A stretch of 64,000 nt of DNA from Shimia thalassica (lineage in GTDB: Bacteria; Pseudomonadota; Alphaproteobacteria; Rhodobacterales; Rhodobacteraceae). Position numbers and translations under genes: made by a program. Shown here piece after piece: positions 28,600 through 37,994 of this stretch (within the stretch, counting starts at the first letter, position 1; every line of letters starts with the position of its first letter). The notes beneath the pieces were generated by a model. The model was given only the letters and a program-made list of their open reading frames with translations. It ran no database searches and was not told the origin of the DNA. The stretch spans positions 1,488,001-1,552,000 of the forward strand of contig NZ_CYTW01000001.1 in the NCBI RefSeq assembly GCF_001458215.1, given 5' to 3'.

Positions 28600-29391
28600 A
28601 TGCCAGGCAGCGCAAATCTGAACATCATGATCAAGGCCGCGCGCAAAACGGCCCGTTCCTTGATCAAGGACTTCCAGGAAGTCGAGAACCTACAGGTCTC
28701 GATGAAAGGCGCGGGCGACTTTGTGAGCCGTGCGGACCTTCGGGCCGAAGAAATTCTCAAAGAAGAACTCATGACCGCGCGTCCCACCTATGGCTGGCTG
28801 GCCGAAGAGGGCGGCGAAGAGGCGGGCAAAGACCCGACACGCCGTTGGATCGTCGATCCGCTGGATGGCACAACCAACTTCTTGCACGGTTTGCCGCACT
28901 GGGCGATCTCGATCGCGTTGGAGCATAAGGGCGAAGTTGTTGCCGGTGTGATTTATGACGCTGCCAAAGACGAATTGTTCTGGGCCGAAAAAGGCGAGGG
29001 CGCCTGGCTGAACGACAGCAAACGCCTGCGTGTTTCGAACCGTAACCGGATGATCGAGTCGATCTTTGCCACAGGGTTGCCGTTTGGCGGACGTTCCGAT
29101 CTGCCAGCGACCTTGAAAGACATGGCGCGTCTGCTGCCTGCAACTGCAGGTGTGCGCCGTTTCGGGGCTGCGTCGCTTGATATGGCCTATGTGGCTGCGG
29201 GACGTTACGAAGGCTTCTGGGAGCGTCGTTTGAAATCTTGGGATGTCGCGGCGGGCATCATTATCGTGAAAGAAGCGGGCGGTTTTGTGCAACCACTGAA
29301 CCCAGAAGGCGATATTCTCGAAGATGGAGACGTGATTTGCTCGAACGAGCCGATCTTTGACCAGTTCTCCAAAGTCATTCGCAACACCTGA
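28600..29391 (+). CDS. Inositol monophosphatase family protein (SuhB-like)
   Basis: A 263-residue Mg-dependent, Li-sensitive phosphatase fold. Metal-binding motifs are WLAEEGGEE (Glu of motif A), WIVDPLDGTTNF (motif B) and WERRLKSWDVAAG (motif C). E. coli SuhB dephosphorylates inositol phosphate and also takes part in rRNA antitermination with NusA. AAGGAG lies seven bases upstream of the ATG at 28600. A strong hairpin terminator follows 74 bases after the stop, so it is probably monocistronic. Confidence 0.92.
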   Translation: MPGSANLNIMIKAARKTARSLIKDFQEVENLQVSMKGAGDFVSRADLRAEEILKEELMTARPTYGWLAEEGGEEAGKDPTRRWIVDPLDGTTNFLHGLPHWAISIALEHKGEVVAGVIYDAAKDELFWAEKGEGAWLNDSKRLRVSNRNRMIESIFATGLPFGGRSDLPATLKDMARLLPATAGVRRFGAASLDMAYVAAGRYEGFWERRLKSWDVAAGIIIVKEAGGFVQPLNPEGDILEDGDVICSNEPIFDQFSKVIRNT

Positions 29392-29465
29392 TCTCGCGCT
29401 GAACGCCGGTCTTTTTGAAAGACATGGCGTCGTTCATGCGTTTTGGCAGGATACCCATATTTCCC

Positions 29466-29495
29466 AAAGCCCCCTCCATATCTGGTGGGGGCTTT
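29466..29495 (+). terminator. Rho-independent terminator after the inositol-phosphatase-like gene
   Basis: The arms AAAGCCCCC and GGGGGCTTT enclose a further CCA/TGG pairing, and TT follows. Confidence 0.85.
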
Positions 29496-29616
29496 TTGCA
29501 TCCGTTCGCTGTGCTCGCGGGGCCAGCACAGCGGACCTGTTCAAGCTTTGCCTGTGAGGCCCGCCCGGAATAGGCTTTTCATCGTCACATCTGTTCGCTA
29601 ACATCCACGGACCTTG

Positions 29617-29757
29617 GCAATAAAGGCATTGCGCGCTGCTGTCGGGGGTGAGCGGAGCCTTCCCGCTTAGCCCGGTGAAAGCAATGACCCGGGTTGCGCA
29701 TCAAAGGCTCTTGTCATTCAAAAAGGCGGCGCGCCGCCATGACCAAGAGAAGACACC
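29617..29757 (+). promoter_or_regulatory. Structured 5' leader of the aminotransferase gene, last hairpin covering the ribosome-binding site
   Basis: In the 366-base gap before the aminotransferase gene, four hairpins follow one another: 29617-29632 (GCAAT/ATTGC), 29651-29667 (AGCGG/CCGCT), 29671-29693 (CCCGG/CCGGG) and 29708-29749. The last pairs CTCTTGTCAT with ATGACCAAGAG (one bulged C) and encloses a GC-rich inner stem GGCGG/CCGCC. Its right arm includes the purine-rich stretch AAGAGAAGA just before the ATG at 29758, so the fold would hide the ribosome-binding site. I do not recognise a known riboswitch class. Translational control is inferred. Confidence 0.45.
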
Positions 29758-31131
29758 ATGCTTAAAAATGATCAACTCGACGCTTGGGATCGCGAGAACT
29801 TTTTCCATCCCTCCACGCATCTTGCCGAATTTGCGCGCGGGAACCTGCCGCAGCGCATAGTCACCGGTGGGGCCGGCTGTCATATCGAGGACCGCGACGG
29901 GACCCGCTTGCTTGACGCGTTTGCCGGGCTGTATTGCGTCAACGTGGGCTATGGGCGGCCCGAGATTGCCGACGCCATCGCGGATCAGGCCAAAGAGCTC
30001 GCCTATTACCATTCCTACGTCGGGCACGGCACCGAAGCCGCCATTACCTTGGCCAAGATGGTTTTAGATCGGGCGCCTGCCAATATGTCCAAAGTCTATT
30101 TCGGTCTGTCAGGATCAGATGCAAACGAGACCAATATCAAGCTGGTCTGGTATATGAATAATATCCTTGGGCGGCCTGAAAAGAAAAAGATCATCTCGCG
30201 CTGGCGGGGCTATCACGGTTCGGGTTTGATGACGGGGTCGTTGACGGGCCTTGATCTGTTTCATCAGAAATTTGACCTGCCGCTGGCGGAGGTGATCCAC
30301 ACCGAAGCCCCCTATTATTTCCGCCGCGACGATCTGGACATGACCGAAGCACAGTTCGTAGCGCATTGTGCGGCTGAGCTTGAGGGGTTGATCGCGCGCG
30401 AAGGGGCGGACAATATCGCGGCCTTTATTGCAGAACCGGTGCTGGGCACCGGCGGCATTGTGCCGCCGCCCGAGGGATATTGGGCCGCGATCCAGGAGGT
30501 TCTGGAAAGGCATGATATCCTGTTGATTGCTGATGAGGTGGTGACCGGATTTGGACGACTGGGAAGCATGTTCGGCTCGGACCATTATGGGATGCGTCCC
30601 GATATCATCACCATCGCCAAGGGGCTGACCTCTGCCTATGCGCCGTTGTCGGGATCGATTGTGTCGGACAAGGTCTGGTCGGTGCTGGAGCAGGGAACGG
30701 ACGAGAATGGGCCTATCGGTCACGGCTGGACCTATTCGGCGCATCCCATCGGAGCCGCGGCAGGGGTGGCCAATCTCAAGTTGTTGGACAGTTTGGATCT
30801 GGTCGCGAACGCAGGCGAGACAGGGGCGTATCTGAACGCCACGATGGCTGCGGCTTTGGCGGATCATCCCAACGTGGGCGAGGTGCGCGGCGAAGGGATG
30901 CTCTGTGCCGTTGAATTTGTCGAGGATAAGGATGACCGGCGCTTCTTTGATCCGTCCCTAAAAGTAGGGCCGCAACTTTCGGCGGCTCTTTTGGAAGGGG
31001 ACAGGACTATCGCACGCGCCATGCCGCAGGGCGATATCCTCGGGTTTGCGCCGCCCTTCTGTCTCACAAAGGAAGAGGCCGACCAAGTTGTGGCCGCCAC
31101 CGTGCGGGCCGTCAACAAAGTGCTGGGGTGA
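29758..31131 (+). CDS. Class III PLP aminotransferase (putrescine/omega-amino acid:pyruvate type)
   Basis: A 457-residue fold-type I transaminase moving an amino group from an omega-amine to pyruvate. The PLP lysine is Lys288 in [16 protein letters not shown], and the PLP-ring Asp is in [15 protein letters not shown]. The [13 protein letters not shown] and WRGYHGSG segments form the phosphate cup and ring-stacking aromatic. The length and the N-terminal [12 protein letters not shown] resemble SpuC-like putrescine-pyruvate and related enzymes. It is preceded by the structured leader at 29617-29757. No polyamine gene is adjacent, although an agmatinase-family gene lies at 57.9 kb. Substrate unproven. 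Confidence 0.88.
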   Translation: MLKNDQLDAWDRENFFHPSTHLAEFARGNLPQRIVTGGAGCHIEDRDGTRLLDAFAGLYCVNVGYGRPEIADAIADQAKELAYYHSYVGHGTEAAITLAKMVLDRAPANMSKVYFGLSGSDANETNIKLVWYMNNILGRPEKKKIISRWRGYHGSGLMTGSLTGLDLFHQKFDLPLAEVIHTEAPYYFRRDDLDMTEAQFVAHCAAELEGLIAREGADNIAAFIAEPVLGTGGIVPPPEGYWAAIQEVLERHDILLIADEVVTGFGRLGSMFGSDHYGMRPDIITIAKGLTSAYAPLSGSIVSDKVWSVLEQGTDENGPIGHGWTYSAHPIGAAAGVANLKLLDSLDLVANAGETGAYLNATMAAALADHPNVGEVRGEGMLCAVEFVEDKDDRRFFDPSLKVGPQLSAALLEGDRTIARAMPQGDILGFAPPFCLTKEEADQVVAATVRAVNKVLG

Positions 31132-31182
31132 GGTAGATCAAAGGGCGGGGGCGGCGACAGGTTCGCCCCCATCCGATCCACT

Positions 31183-31545
31183 TTACCGGTCCGAGGGGTG
31201 GTTGATCCCGTCGACCCACGGAATGTCACCAAAATCTCTGGGATTAAGGCCTTCTATGGCGCCAAGGTTGACGCCGTATTCATTCGGGTTCGAGCGGCGC
31301 TTGTGATGGGTGTAGATGCCACATGTCTTGCAGAAATAGTGTTTGGCGGTCTTAGTGTTCCATTGGTACAGCGTCAGGTTTTCCGCGCCTTTGACCACCG
31401 TCAAATCTTCCAGAGCCATCGTGACCGCTGCGGCGCCGCGACGGCGGCAGAACGAGCAGTCACAGCGGGATGCGGATGATATTGGCGTCTTCGGCGTCAG
31501 CTGCAATTCAACGGCACCGCAATGGCAGGTCGCTTTATAGGTCAT
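31183..31545 (-). CDS. GFA (glutathione-dependent formaldehyde-activating) family protein
   Basis: A 120-residue zinc protein of the GFA/CENP-V fold. Zinc ligands are visible as CHCGAVEL (8-15), CDCSFCRRRG (about 28-37) and FCKTCGIYTHHKR (about 71-83). Gfa of Paracoccus was described as promoting the glutathione-formaldehyde reaction, but most members have no proven activity. Its ATG overlaps the stop of the upstream rhomboid gene by four bases, so the two are probably translated from one mRNA. Confidence 0.9.
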   Translation of the reverse strand: MTYKATCHCGAVELQLTPKTPISSASRCDCSFCRRRGAAAVTMALEDLTVVKGAENLTLYQWNTKTAKHYFCKTCGIYTHHKRRSNPNEYGVNLGAIEGLNPRDFGDIPWVDGINHPSDR

Positions 31546-32291
31546 CTGCGTTTTCTCCTGACTGAGGGAATATGACTGCGACTTAGAGCATATTTTGCTT
31601 CGGGATGGGGCGGGTGGCCTGCGCTTTTTTGCCAGAAATCCGGTCCACCCCGTTTAAGCCAGCTGGGCAAGATCAACACCAGCCCCGCGATAAACCCACC
31701 CGCATGAGCCCAATGGGCGACACCGCTCAAAGACGCGTCTGTCAGAACGCCCGATCCAACCTGCAAAATGAACCACAGGCCCAGAACAATCCAGGCGGGC
31801 ACGGGGAAGATTTTGAAGAAAATCAGAAGGATCAGAATGACATCGACGCGCGCCTTGGGAAACAGCAACAAATAGCCCCCCATAACGCCCGCAATGGCCC
31901 CCGACGCGCCGACCACGGGGATTTCCGACAGCGGGCCTGACACGACCTGAACCAAGCCGGCCGCGATGCCGCACAGCAGATAGAACAGTGCAAACCCCGC
32001 ATGGCCCAACGTGTCTTCGAGGTTGTCGCCAAAGACCCACAGGAACAGCATATTGCCGCCAAGATGCATCCAGCCTCCGTGCAGAAACATGGAGGTGATC
32101 AGGGCAATGTATCCTGAACCGCCTGAAACATCCGCCGGAATAAGCGCCCAGCGTTGAAAGAAGGCCTCTAGTTGATAGGGCTGGTTCATCAGCGAGACGT
32201 AGCTGAGAAAAACGCCGATGTTCAGCGCCATCAGAACATAGACAACATAGGGCGTGCGCCCGGACGGGTTGTGATCGCGGATTGGGAACAT
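31542..32291 (-). CDS. Rhomboid-family intramembrane serine protease
   Basis: A 249-residue membrane protein with about six transmembrane helices. The catalytic Ser lies in VGASGAIAGVMGGYL (near residue 133), and the partner His is in GVAHWAHAGGFIAGL (near 193-196). The oxyanion-side motif is MFLHGGWMHLGGNMLFLWVFG. Rhomboids cleave transmembrane substrates inside the membrane; in bacteria the substrates are mostly unknown. The C-terminus is hydrophilic. It is the first gene of a coupled pair with the GFA gene. Confidence 0.93.
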   Translation of the reverse strand: MFPIRDHNPSGRTPYVVYVLMALNIGVFLSYVSLMNQPYQLEAFFQRWALIPADVSGGSGYIALITSMFLHGGWMHLGGNMLFLWVFGDNLEDTLGHAGFALFYLLCGIAAGLVQVVSGPLSEIPVVGASGAIAGVMGGYLLLFPKARVDVILILLIFFKIFPVPAWIVLGLWFILQVGSGVLTDASLSGVAHWAHAGGFIAGLVLILPSWLKRGGPDFWQKSAGHPPHPEAKYALSRSHIPSVRRKRR

Positions 32292-32321
32292 GCGCCTATG
32301 TTGAGGGAATTGGCCGGGGCG

Positions 32322-35300
32322 TCAAGACGCCCCGCCAAGCAGAGCCGCATTTCCACCGGCTGCCGTTGTATCGACACAGACGTGGCGTTCGCCAACGGCC
32401 CGCGCACGATCGGGTGTTCCTGTCATCAACGGCAGGATCGGGCCGCGGTGTTTCGCGAGTGCCTGCTCGCAGGCCCGAGCAAAACCCGTCTCTCCCCACC
32501 AGACCGCACCGGAAAATCCAGAGAGGGTTTCCAGAGCGTCGGGCTTGATTTTGCCTGTGGAAGCAACGGCTCGCCCGCCAAGGGATTTGATCAAGGCCAC
32601 CTGTTTCGCAACAGCGTCCTCACCGGGCCCAAGGCACAGGACAGGCGCACGCGAGAAGGTGGTCAGGCGATTGGACTCGCCCGTTGGGCCGGGCAAGGAT
32701 ACGGTGTGTGTGGCATCGCTTTCGGGGGCGGTGCGGATGAGGGTCTGCAACTCATCCTGTGACATGTCATTCTGCCATGTCCCGCCGGTCTGTGCATCAG
32801 GTGCTGCAAACCGCGCGAGATAGTTGGGGCCGCCCGCCTTGGGGCCGGTTCCGGAAAGACCCTCACCACCAAAGGGTTGAGAGCCGACGATGGCGCCAAT
32901 CTGGTTGCGGTTCACATAGATATTGCCGGCATGGATGGTGTCGCTCACATGTTGCACACGGTCATCGATGCGGGTCTGAAGCCCGAAGGTCAGGCCATAG
33001 CCCGTTGCGTTGATCGTATTTATCACCTCGTCCAGCTCATTGGACTTGAAGGTCGCCACATGCAGCACCGGACCAAAGATCTCGCGTTCCAGATCCGCAA
33101 TGCTGTTAACCTTGATCAGGGTCGGGGCGATAAAGGTGCCGGTCTGGGGCACTTCCATCTGGAACATGACGCGCCCCTCTGCGTCGGCCTGTGCAATATG
33201 GGCTGCAATGCCGGCCTGTGCCGTTGCATCGATAACAGGTCCGCTGTCTGTGCGAAGTTCCCAAGGATTTCCGACGTGCAGTTCTTTCATCGCGCCGGTC
33301 AGCATTTCAATCAGCCCGTCCGCGATGTCTTCCTGCACATAGAGACAGCGCAGCGCGGAACACCGTTGTCCCGCCGATTGGAAGGCGCTTTCGATGATGG
33401 CGGTGACGGCTTGTTCGGGAAGGGCGGTCGAGTCGACGATCATCGCGTTCAATCCACCGGTTTCGGCCAGCAACGGCGCACCGGGCGCGAGGTTGTCGGC
33501 CATGGCGCTGCGGATTTTCCACGCGGTTTCGGTTGAGCCTGTGAAGGCTACGCCATCAACACGCGGGTCACTTGTCAGCATTGCGCCCACGTCGCCTGCA
33601 CCCGGCAACAATTGCAGGGCTGTGCGCGGGACTCCCGCCGCATGTAGCAGTTTGATCGCTTCATATGCGATAAGGGGCGTCTGTTCAGCAGGTTTGGCCA
33701 AGACGGCGTTGCCCGCAGCCAGAGCGGCAGAAATCTGACCCGAGAAGATCGCCAGCGGGAAGTTCCAGGGGCTGATACAGGTGAACAGACCGGCAGGGGC
33801 GTCTGACGGCGCATTGGCGCCATAGTACCGCAGAAAGTCTACCGCTTCGCGCAGTTCTGCCACGGCGTCCAGTTGGCTTTTGCCAGCTTCGCGCGCCAGT
33901 AGGGCAAACAACATGCCAAAGTTATCTTCATAAAGATCAGCAGCTTTGTTGAGGATCTCGCCGCGCTCGGCTGGTGAAGCCTTCCAAGGCTGGGCTGCTT
34001 CCAAAGCGGCGTTCACATCTTCTGCACTGGCCGGTGCGACAGTTCCGGGCTGATCCGCAGGCAAGGCCGGGTTCTGTACGGGAACCGCTGCTGCGGGACT
34101 GGCCTCACAGGCAAGCAAGGGGGCTGCTGTCCAGCGGTGCGTCAAATAAGGGGTGCGGGCGGCCTCGATGGTTTCGAGTGTGGGCACATCGCGCAGGTCG
34201 AACCCGACAGAGTTCACACGCTCGGGCGCAAACAGTTCCGGTCCTGTGGCCAATGGGGCGTGCGGGTCTTCATAGACATCAAAGGGGTCACGCGCGACAT
34301 CTTCTGCGGGGACCTCTTCGTCAACAATCTGGTTCACGAATGACGAGTTTGCCCCGTTTTCAAGAAGGCGGCGCACCAGATAGGCCAGCAAATCACGGTG
34401 GGCCCCAACCGGTGCGTAAATCCGGCAACGGGTGTTCTGTGCTTTCAGAACGATGTCATGCAGCGCTTCACCCATGCCGTGCAAACGTTGGAATTCATAA
34501 GACGAATTATCATCGGCCATATCCAGAATGGCGGCAACTGTGTGGGCGTTATGGGTTGCAAACTGTGGATAGATCCGGTCGGTCATCGACAACAATTTCC
34601 GCGCATTGGCCATATAGGAAATGTCGGTTGCGGCTTTGGTTGTGAACACGGGAAACCCGTCGATCCCCATGACCTGAGCATTTTTGACTTCGGTGTCCCA
34701 ATAGGCGCCCTTAACCAGACGCACCATGATTTTGCGATCAAGACGCGTTGCCACCTCGTAGAGGAAATCCAGTGTGGCGCCGGCCCGTTTGCCATAGGCT
34801 TGAACAACAACGCCAAACCCGTCCCATCCGGCAAGTGCCGGTTCTGCAAGTACGGTTTCGATCACATCCATCGACAGCGATAGGCGGTCTGCCTCTTCTG
34901 CGTCGATGTTAAGGCCCATGCCCGCAGATTTGGCCAACAGTGCCAATGAGCGCAAACGTGGCACAAGTTCATCCATCACTCGTGCCCGTTGCCCGATTTC
35001 ATAGCGTGGGTGCAGAGCAGACAGTTTGACCGAGATACCGGGGTTTTGGCGGATATCGTCGTGCACACAAGCGTTTGCGATCGCCGTAATGGCGCGGCTA
35101 TAGGCAAGGTGGTACCGCATCGCGTCTGCGTCGGTTTTGGCCGCTTCACCCAACATATCGTAAGAGTAGGTATACCCCTGTTCTTCCATCTCGGAGGCGC
35201 GTTTCATTGCGTTTGTGATGGTTTCCCCCAACACGAACTGACGTCCCATCTCTTTCATGGCGCGCCCGACCGCGGTGCGGATCACAGGCTCGCCCAGCCG

Positions 35301-35732
35301 TTTGACCGCGCCGCGCAGGGTTCCGATCAAACCGGGTTCACGGTCTTCAAGAACCTTGCCGGTGAGTAACAGCGCCCAGGTTGAGGCGTTCACCAAAGAC
35401 GAGGTGGATTTCCCAAGGTGTTGGCCCCAGTCAGAGGGCGCGATCTTGTCTTCGATCAATGCATCAATGGTTTCGGCATCCGGGACACGCAGAAGCGCTT
35501 CGGCCAGACACATCAAGGCGATGCCTTCGTCCGTTGAAAGACCATATTCAGCCAGAAATACTTCCATCATGCCCGGCTTGGTGTCTTCGCGAATACCACG
35601 CACCAGATCAGCGCCCTGTTCGCAAATGCGGGCGCGATCTACGGGGCTCAGGCCCGTTTGGTCCTTGAGCGTCGCAACAAGGGGGGCTTCGTCGGTATAG
35701 GTTGTGGTGTCGATCAGGGTGCGAGCAGACAT
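32322..35732 (-). CDS. putA: Bifunctional proline dehydrogenase / glutamate-semialdehyde dehydrogenase
   Basis: A 1136-residue PutA oxidising proline to glutamate in two steps with FAD and NAD. The proline dehydrogenase barrel covers about 130-470, with motifs such as MVRLVKGAYWDTE and FATHNAHTVAAI. The aldehyde dehydrogenase domain covers about 560-1010, with LAETGG and the catalytic Cys in AGQRCSALRC near 791. A shorter C-terminal domain follows to 1136. There is no N-terminal ribbon-helix-helix, so this PutA is not its own repressor; a divergent Lrp-family gene probably takes that part. GGAG lies 11 bases upstream of the ATG. Confidence 0.97.
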   Translation of the reverse strand: MSARTLIDTTTYTDEAPLVATLKDQTGLSPVDRARICEQGADLVRGIREDTKPGMMEVFLAEYGLSTDEGIALMCLAEALLRVPDAETIDALIEDKIAPSDWGQHLGKSTSSLVNASTWALLLTGKVLEDREPGLIGTLRGAVKRLGEPVIRTAVGRAMKEMGRQFVLGETITNAMKRASEMEEQGYTYSYDMLGEAAKTDADAMRYHLAYSRAITAIANACVHDDIRQNPGISVKLSALHPRYEIGQRARVMDELVPRLRSLALLAKSAGMGLNIDAEEADRLSLSMDVIETVLAEPALAGWDGFGVVVQAYGKRAGATLDFLYEVATRLDRKIMVRLVKGAYWDTEVKNAQVMGIDGFPVFTTKAATDISYMANARKLLSMTDRIYPQFATHNAHTVAAILDMADDNSSYEFQRLHGMGEALHDIVLKAQNTRCRIYAPVGAHRDLLAYLVRRLLENGANSSFVNQIVDEEVPAEDVARDPFDVYEDPHAPLATGPELFAPERVNSVGFDLRDVPTLETIEAARTPYLTHRWTAAPLLACEASPAAAVPVQNPALPADQPGTVAPASAEDVNAALEAAQPWKASPAERGEILNKAADLYEDNFGMLFALLAREAGKSQLDAVAELREAVDFLRYYGANAPSDAPAGLFTCISPWNFPLAIFSGQISAALAAGNAVLAKPAEQTPLIAYEAIKLLHAAGVPRTALQLLPGAGDVGAMLTSDPRVDGVAFTGSTETAWKIRSAMADNLAPGAPLLAETGGLNAMIVDSTALPEQAVTAIIESAFQSAGQRCSALRCLYVQEDIADGLIEMLTGAMKELHVGNPWELRTDSGPVIDATAQAGIAAHIAQADAEGRVMFQMEVPQTGTFIAPTLIKVNSIADLEREIFGPVLHVATFKSNELDEVINTINATGYGLTFGLQTRIDDRVQHVSDTIHAGNIYVNRNQIGAIVGSQPFGGEGLSGTGPKAGGPNYLARFAAPDAQTGGTWQNDMSQDELQTLIRTAPESDATHTVSLPGPTGESNRLTTFSRAPVLCLGPGEDAVAKQVALIKSLGGRAVASTGKIKPDALETLSGFSGAVWWGETGFARACEQALAKHRGPILPLMTGTPDRARAVGERHVCVDTTAAGGNAALLGGAS

Positions 35733-35795
35733 GAGGCGTGACTCCGGTTGTTTCGATCAGTATACCAATCTTGATACGGGCAGTTTTCCTGAAAA

Positions 35796-35816
35796 TTTCG
35801 AAACTACAGTTCGAAA
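35796..35816. promoter_or_regulatory. Candidate operator between putA and its Lrp-type regulator
   Basis: Perfect inverted repeat TTTCGAA-N7-TTCGAAA. Each half contains the palindrome TTCGAA, and the two are one and a third helical turns apart. It lies in the 108-base divergent region, 64 bases from the putA start and 25 from the regulator start. Confidence 0.6.
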
Positions 35817-35840
35817 CGGGATAAATTGGAGGATATTGCA

Positions 35841-36317
35841 GTGCAAAGTGACAATGTTGATCTGGATCGGTTGGACCATGCGATTCTGGAGGTGTTGTCG
35901 TCTGACGGGCGCATCTCGATTACGGATCTGGCCAAACGTATCGGCCTGTCGAAATCCCCCACGCAAGCCCGCCTGAGGCGTTTGGAAGCCGAGGGGGTGA
36001 TCGCCGGCTACCGTGTTCTTGTTGATCCCATACGCCTTGGGTTGGATCATGTGGCCTTTGTCGAAGTAAAACTGAACGACACGCGCGAAGCCGCGTTGCG
36101 CGCCTTTAACGAGGCGATCATACTGGTCGGAGAAATTGAACAGGCCCACATGATTGCCTCCAATTTTGACTATCTCCTCAAGGTAAGAACACGCAGCATG
36201 GCCGCGTACCGGTCTGTTTTGGCAGAGAAAATATCTACCCTGCCATATGTGGCGAGCACATCGACCTATGTTGCGATGCAAGCCGTGAAAGAGCCTGCTC
36301 TCGGGGATGTGACTTGA
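35841..36317 (+). CDS. putR: Lrp/AsnC-family regulator, probable proline-responsive PutR
   Basis: A 158-residue regulator. An AsnC-type helix-turn-helix occupies about 8-60 (LDHAILEVLSSDGRISITDL, then RIGLSKSPTQARLRRLE), followed by the RAM ligand-binding domain (about 70-150). The GTG at 35841 is preferred because TGGAGGA lies at proper distance; a TTG 15 bases earlier overlaps that site. It is divergent from putA, matching PutR of other alphaproteobacteria, which activates putA in response to proline. Function is inferred from family and position. Confidence 0.85.
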   Translation: MQSDNVDLDRLDHAILEVLSSDGRISITDLAKRIGLSKSPTQARLRRLEAEGVIAGYRVLVDPIRLGLDHVAFVEVKLNDTREAALRAFNEAIILVGEIEQAHMIASNFDYLLKVRTRSMAAYRSVLAEKISTLPYVASTSTYVAMQAVKEPALGDVT

Positions 36318-36348
36318 TCCTTACGGCAACCGTGCCACCCTAGGGGCC

Positions 36349-36900
36349 ATGAAACAGTTTGCCTTTCTTCTTTTTGCGACGCCGGCCTTGGCAGCGGAAT
36401 GCCCAATGGCCCCTGATCATTCCTCCACGCTGGATGCGTTGATTTCCCAAGTTCAAACCGCCCCTGACGAGGGGACCGCGAGCGAGATATCCAACCAGCT
36501 GTGGGAGTATTGGGCCGATGCGCCCGATGAGACGGCACAGGAAATTCTCAACCGGGGTATGCGCAAACGGGCGGCGTGGGATCTTTTAGGCGCCCGCGAG
36601 GATTTTGATGCGCTGATCTCTTACTGCCCAGATTATGCTGAGGGATACAATCAAAGAGCTTTTGTTAACTTCTTGCGTCAGGACTATGAGGTTGCCTTGC
36701 CGGATCTCGAGCGGGCGATTGAACTGTCTCCGCGCCATATCGGTGCCTTGTCTGGCCGAGCGCTTAGTCTGGTTGGCCTTGGTCGAGAGGCTGAAGCACA
36801 GGATGCGCTGGCCGCTGCGCTCGAGCTTAATCCGTGGCTGCCAGAGCGCAGTTTGTACAAGCCGCCAGAACCCATTCCACAGACGGGTGATGACATCTGA
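36349..36900 (+). CDS. Tetratricopeptide repeat protein, secreted
   Basis: A 183-residue protein with a signal peptide (MKQFAFLLFATPALA, cleavage after ALA) and therefore probably periplasmic. After about 60 residues of helical linker, two to three TPR units are visible (about 65-165), for example DYEVALPDLERAIELSPRHI and REAEAQDALAAALELNPW. It is likely a protein-interaction scaffold. It begins 31 bp after the putR-like gene and may share its transcript, although no functional link is apparent. Confidence 0.8.
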   Translation: MKQFAFLLFATPALAAECPMAPDHSSTLDALISQVQTAPDEGTASEISNQLWEYWADAPDETAQEILNRGMRKRAAWDLLGAREDFDALISYCPDYAEGYNQRAFVNFLRQDYEVALPDLERAIELSPRHIGALSGRALSLVGLGREAEAQDALAAALELNPWLPERSLYKPPEPIPQTGDDI

Positions 36901-37053
36901 ATTGCGCCCCTCGTTGTGCATAGCGGCGGGTTGCACAAAAGCTAAGCATCTATTATCGCGTCACAATTCGGCACCTATCTGCCGATCGCATCCTTCTGCT
37001 TTCAGGCGCGCCCAAGCCTGAAAATTTCAGGAAAAATCGTGCAATTGCCCACT

Positions 37054-37081
37054 TTACACCTGATCCAAAGGCGCTATTGTC
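37054..37081 (+). promoter_or_regulatory. Possible sigma-70-type promoter of tRNA-Leu
   Basis: TTTACA (37054-37059) and TATTGT (37076-37081) are separated by 16 bases and lie 33 bases before the tRNA gene. Both boxes deviate from consensus. Confidence 0.35.
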
Positions 37082-37113
37082 GCGGGCCTGACCACATGGT
37101 CAAAGTCACGATT

Positions 37114-37199
37114 GCCCGCGTGGTGGAACGGTAGACACAGGGGACTTAAAATCCCTAGCTAGGAATAGCGTGCCGGTTCGAATCCGGCCGCGGGTACCA
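37114..37199 (+). tRNA. tRNA-Leu (TAA)
   Basis: An 86-base class II tRNA with a long variable arm (CTAGCTAGGAATAG region). The acceptor GCCCGCG pairs with CGCGGGT, the anticodon loop is CTTAAAA with anticodon TAA, the T-loop is GTTCGAATC, and CCA is encoded. It borders the accessory block at 37.8-53.9 kb, but no partial copy of its 3' end was found in the window. Confidence 0.97.
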
Positions 37200-37473
37200 C
37201 ACACCAAAAGGCGCTTTGCGCCAAAGTGTATATAACTTTCTTAACAGATAGCTTTGTCCAGTGTTTGATGGGGATGGTCATGCCACTTTGCGGTGGGCGC
37301 TGCCTTTGAGCAGTGGCGCGGCCCAGGGGCAGTCAGACACGTTTGATGGCTTAGGCCAAAGACAGCATTCCGACTTATGTAGCCATCCCAAAAACGCAAA
37401 TGGCAAGGACACTTCTGTATCCTTGCCAATCACGAATGTTGCGATGATCAAATAGCTTACTAATTGTTCGGCT
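37200..37473. other. Gene-free stretch after tRNA-Leu
   Basis: 274 bases with no supported gene. Nothing in it was recognised as an attachment site, insertion sequence or small RNA. Confidence 0.5.
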
Positions 37474-37791
37474 TTATGTTGCCTGTTCTGCTTTGCGTTG
37501 TTTGATCAGTTCGGCAGGGTTTCCAGGCTCGGCATTGGTCAATTCCAACTTAAGAGCACCGCGTGCCTTCAAAACGCGTGCGAGCTTGTTTGCCTGCTGG
37601 ATAAAAGTTTTGCGTTCGTCCTGCCATTTCTGTTTGCGCTCGGCCTGAATTGCATCTCTGTCTTCAGTTTGAGGAGGTTCCATGCTGATCATGAAGAGCG
37701 TACGCGCCAATTCTTGCACGATACGGCTTTCTTCTGTTGGTTCGGGCGCGTCTTTAGGGCGGGAAGGGGCGGCGGCTGGTGTGTCGTTCAC
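37474..37791 (-). CDS. Hypothetical protein, charged and helical
   Basis: A 105-residue protein not recognised. The first ~20 residues are Pro/Ala-rich; the rest is predicted helical and highly charged, with clusters such as QAERKQKWQDERKTFIQQAN that could form a coiled coil. There is no signal peptide or membrane segment. A GTG start with GGAG 11 bases upstream is the most plausible. Codon use resembles the neighbours, supporting a real gene, but no function can be offered. Confidence 0.55.
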   Translation of the reverse strand: MNDTPAAAPSRPKDAPEPTEESRIVQELARTLFMISMEPPQTEDRDAIQAERKQKWQDERKTFIQQANKLARVLKARGALKLELTNAEPGNPAELIKQRKAEQAT

Positions 37792-37994
37792 GGCTTGAAG
37801 TCTCCGACTGTCATGGAGTTAAAGTTTTTGAGTTTATGGCATGAGGCTAACATGGCATCTGTCTTGGTCAATAATCCTGTTGTTATAAATTTTTGGTTTT
37901 GGTCACTTGCAGCAAGGCTTGAACGCCCTGAATATGAAAAGATACCTGCATGTGTACCTATGTGGCAAATTGCTCAAAAAATACGCAAAATTAT

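Noticed and set aside
37114-37199. tRNA-Leu as the integration site of a genomic island
   Set aside because: The position is suggestive, but no copy of the tRNA 3' end was found near 53-54 kb and there is no integrase, so only adjacency is reported.
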